Positions 61,751 through 64,000 of a stretch of DNA of 64,000 bases are shown here, in pieces; the stretch's first letter is position 1; each line of letters starts with the position of its first letter. The position numbers were made by a program, and so were the translations under genes. Where the stretch lies: positions 1-64,000 of the forward strand of contig JAUNGB010000006.1 in NCBI GenBank assembly GCA_030524715.1, written 5' to 3'. Origin of the DNA: Eubacteriales bacterium. GTDB taxonomy: Bacteria; Bacillota; Clostridia; Lachnospirales; Lachnospiraceae. The notes beneath the pieces were generated by a model. It searched no databases. It was not told the DNA's origin and was given only the letters and a program-made list of their open reading frames with translations.

Positions 61751-62430
61751 CTTGCGCCCTCCCATACAATCATGCCTTTTTCCGGATCAAGCTGCTCTGT
61801 TTCGATGATGTGCATCAGGGCGGCCTTTACCTGGAATTTCGCACGCACCATAGGGTCGTTGGTGCACTCGATCGGAGTCACCTTTTCCCCTTTGACATAT
61901 TTTGCTGCGTTTCTGCCGATCTTACGGTAGGTCTCAAGATTCATCAAAGGTGCCTGGGGGAAAAGCTCCAGATTCGTCAGAGGATAGAGATCCTTCTGAT
62001 GAATGACGGTGGTTCCCTTGGACTGGATTCCGATTCCGATTCCGGAGCCGGAAAGCTTGGCTGCCTGGAGGGCCATAAAGCCTACATCCGAGGTATCCAG
62101 CACTTTTACCACACGGGAAACCATGCCTTCTTCTTCGATTCCTGCTTTCACATTGCGCAGCACCTCATCCAGCGGAATCCCGCCGATGGTCTTGGTGATC
62201 TCCGTCTGGAAAGCAGCCCCTACACCAATGACAACTTCCTTGGGGTCTGTCCCCTGTTTTGCCCTTACCGCACCTTCATAGGAACGCTTCGGGCGCATTC
62301 TTGTCTTCCCTGCAAGGCTCTGGGTACCGGAGCTTTTGGGAGACTCATCCGGGAGCTTCGCACCATTTCGCTGCAACTGCTCCACGACCGCTTTGGTTAT
62401 GGCTTGTATCAGTTGTTCATTCACTTCCAT
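61747..62430 (-). CDS. pduD: Diol/glycerol dehydratase medium subunit
   Basis: Beta subunit of the dehydratase, 227 residues. It begins with a short amphipathic helix (MEVNEQLIQAITKAVVEQLQ) and a Ser/Pro linker ahead of the domain that starts EVVIGVGAAFQTEITKTIGG. Such N-terminal helices target enzymes into metabolosomes in Salmonella PduD. GSGIGIGIQSKGTTVIHQKD contacts the cofactor region. It is 11 bases after pduC. Confidence 0.95.
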   Translation of the reverse strand: MEVNEQLIQAITKAVVEQLQRNGAKLPDESPKSSGTQSLAGKTRMRPKRSYEGAVRAKQGTDPKEVVIGVGAAFQTEITKTIGGIPLDEVLRNVKAGIEEEGMVSRVVKVLDTSDVGFMALQAAKLSGSGIGIGIQSKGTTVIHQKDLYPLTNLELFPQAPLMNLETYRKIGRNAAKYVKGEKVTPIECTNDPMVRAKFQVKAALMHIIETEQLDPEKGMIVWEGAR

Positions 62431-62441
62431 GGCACAGCCTC

Positions 62442-64000
62442 CTAAAATTCATTTACATTGATCCGGTGAGGAATCGCTTTGATCTCCTCCCAGCGTTTGC
62501 CTGTTACACGGTATCCGGTTCCCGGCCCCAGATAATCATTTGGCGTATTCACGCCGGACATTACCTGGAAATTCTCATCCAGGATCGCCGCGGTATGCAT
62601 GTAATCTCCGATCACCCTCTGCTTGAGCATGTTCAGAATGCTCTGGGCAAGCTCGGTAAAGCCGCTCTCTGCCAGCGCCTTTACCACATCGATTCCTGTG
62701 ATACCGCGCTTCATCAGATCATCCGCGGCCATCAGGTCGGACGCTACATCACGCTTTAAGGTGTCCTTGCTTCCATGGGCATAGGTGACCGCCTCCACCT
62801 GCTCGTCTGTCACTTCCGTCAGTCCCAGATACTTAAACACAGCCTGCACGGCCTTCCCTGCTTCCCGGCGCACACGGATCACTTCTTCCTCCGTCACCGG
62901 ACGCAGACCGCCGTCCACCTGCATATCTCGCTGTAATACATTATAATCGTCAAAATCCTCCGCATCAAAGTTGGACCCTGCAAACATATTGTCATAGTTG
63001 GGTTCTGCCGCGTATCCGGAAAAGATAAAGTCTGTTCCCGGCATAAACTGCAGCATGGTCCTGGCAGTCCTTCTCATATCAGAGTTGGAAAAACTCTGGT
63101 CATTGGAGGACGCACATTCCAGTCCCAGCAGCGCCGCTACCAGATTCTCCCCGATGATCTCACGGATACCGGACGGCACGCTGGCCGCCACGCCCACACA
63201 GCTTACGGAACCGTTCTGGATTCCCTGGGAACCTGCGCCCTTAGTCACATACAGGCATCTGCATTCCAGATACAGCATGGACTTTTTCTCACTGCTTCCC
63301 ATCAAAACCTCGGAGCCGGAGCCGGAGGTAAAACGGACCTTCAGGCCCCGGGAGGCATAGGCTGAATTAAGAAACGCCTTGGAATACGGGGTATCATCCC
63401 CATCGATAAATACCTTTTCCGTACCGTAGACGGAAAGCGTTTCCGCATAGGTGGTCAGGCCGCGGATCCCAAGCTCCAGCTCGGTGGCTTCTTCCACCGC
63501 GCACTGGGTCAATACTCCCTTTCTTCCCACCTGGGAGCCGATCAACAACGCAATGGCATTAAACGGCGCATATCTTGCCACACCCGTTGTGGTTTCCTCT
63601 TCACTGAAACCACGGAGCGCGCCCTCCGCTGCGTCGGCGGCGATCTGCACCGGATCGTCCTTCAGATTGGTGATATGCGCCTGGTTGCCCGGCACCTTTC
63701 TGGCACGCATTTTCTGCATACCCATCATCATTTCCACCACATTCAGGTAATTGATGACCTCCACCATCTTTGCCGGAGTGATTCCTGAGACAATTTCCAG
63801 AATTTCCTTCCGTGAGGTCTGGATATCCACGATCTTCCTTGCAATCTCCAGAGAGGGAATTGCCATGGAAGCCTCTGTCCTGTCAATACGGATAGCATAA
63901 TCCGCGATAAACTGGTCAAGGAAATCAAAATCCCCGCGCTTTTTTCCGTCCAGCTCAGTGATGACTCCGTTTTCTACTTTTACAGAAGGTTTTGGGTCAT
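62442..64000 (-). CDS. pduC: Diol/glycerol dehydratase large subunit (5' end beyond window)
   Basis: Catalytic alpha subunit converting 1,2-propanediol to propionaldehyde (or glycerol to 3-hydroxypropionaldehyde) with adenosylcobalamin. The frame is open to the window edge, reading DPKPSVKVENGVITELDGKK before MAIPSLEIARKIVD, so roughly 519 of about 554 residues are visible. Family marks: GITPAKMVEVINYLN, MRARKVPGNQAHITN, VCVGVAA-type SCVGVAASVP, and TPNDYLGPGTGYR at the end. Diol versus glycerol preference is not decidable by eye. First visible gene of pduC-D-E-G-H-O. Confidence 0.96.
   Translation of the reverse strand, partial: DPKPSVKVENGVITELDGKKRGDFDFLDQFIADYAIRIDRTEASMAIPSLEIARKIVDIQTSRKEILEIVSGITPAKMVEVINYLNVVEMMMGMQKMRARKVPGNQAHITNLKDDPVQIAADAAEGALRGFSEEETTTGVARYAPFNAIALLIGSQVGRKGVLTQCAVEEATELELGIRGLTTYAETLSVYGTEKVFIDGDDTPYSKAFLNSAYASRGLKVRFTSGSGSEVLMGSSEKKSMLYLECRCLYVTKGAGSQGIQNGSVSCVGVAASVPSGIREIIGENLVAALLGLECASSNDQSFSNSDMRRTARTMLQFMPGTDFIFSGYAAEPNYDNMFAGSNFDAEDFDDYNVLQRDMQVDGGLRPVTEEEVIRVRREAGKAVQAVFKYLGLTEVTDEQVEAVTYAHGSKDTLKRDVASDLMAADDLMKRGITGIDVVKALAESGFTELAQSILNMLKQRVIGDYMHTAAILDENFQVMSGVNTPNDYLGPGTGYRVTGKRWEEIKAIPHRINVNEF

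Noticed and set aside
1..64000. tRNA, rRNA, T-box and cobalamin riboswitch genes
   Set aside because: I looked for these in the intergenic regions, including upstream of the pdu genes and fucI, and saw no convincing cloverleaf, T-box or B12-box sequence; the pdu leader lies beyond the window.

Overview
The window looks like a chromosomal segment of an anaerobic gut Firmicute, most likely a Lachnospiraceae (Blautia-like) clostridium. This rests on the gene orders (priA-def-fmt-yugP-rsmB-rlmN-stp-prkC-rsgA-rpe-thiN, and an mraZ-led division cluster), a meso-DAP type MurE, YesMN-type sugar signalling, ribose-type sugar ABC transport and a B12-dependent diol dehydratase operon. The assignment is an inference; no rRNA or tRNA gene was found to test it.

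Layout. (1) 323-9158, minus strand: mraZ-rsmH-ftsL-PBP-PBP-mraY-murD, starting from a clear promoter followed by five 10-bp-spaced MraZ boxes. (2) 9195-12018, minus: ychF-lgt, Lgt carrying a long Glu/Pro repeat tail. (3) 12019-14502: an AT-richer foreign-looking cassette (XRE regulator, ImmA/IrrE metallopeptidase, PIN-like protein, plus a frameshifted relaxase fragment), bracketed by 37-bp direct repeats that each carry a copy of the ychF promoter. (4) 14542-28239, minus: a housekeeping block from murE and priA through the Ser/Thr kinase-phosphatase pair to rpe and thiN. (5) 28513-32440: a repeat-rich surface protein, then a gene-poor patch where 28-bp direct repeats bracket a Uma2-family gene and gene remnants. 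(6) 32533-33659: a free-standing carbamate kinase gene. (7) 33790-43285, minus: a ribose-type ABC transporter with two different permeases, next to a sensor triad (membrane-anchored sugar-binding protein, YesM-like kinase, YesN-like regulator). (8) 43806-51357: a sugar/polyol catabolic operon (aldolase, LacI regulator, FGGY kinase, GatD-like dehydrogenase, PfkB kinase, aldo/keto reductase), divergent from fucU. (9) 51492-57564: an SH3 membrane protein, L-fucose isomerase with a divergent AraC regulator, a small hydrolase and an Rpn-type nuclease. (10) 57971-64000, minus: pduC(partial)-pduD-pduE-pduG-pduH-pduO.

How the parts may work together. Fucose mutarotase, fucose isomerase and diol dehydratase fit the known gut route fucose -> lactaldehyde -> 1,2-propanediol -> propionaldehyde, but no RhaD/FucA-type fuculose-1-phosphate aldolase is present here. 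Instead the adjacent operon carries a reductase, FGGY kinase, sugar-phosphate dehydrogenase, PfkB kinase and class II bisphosphate aldolase. Together these could form a reduce-phosphorylate-oxidise-phosphorylate-cleave route for an imported sugar or polyol. The intergenic regions also hold several families of short hairpin repeats, one with compensatory stem changes.
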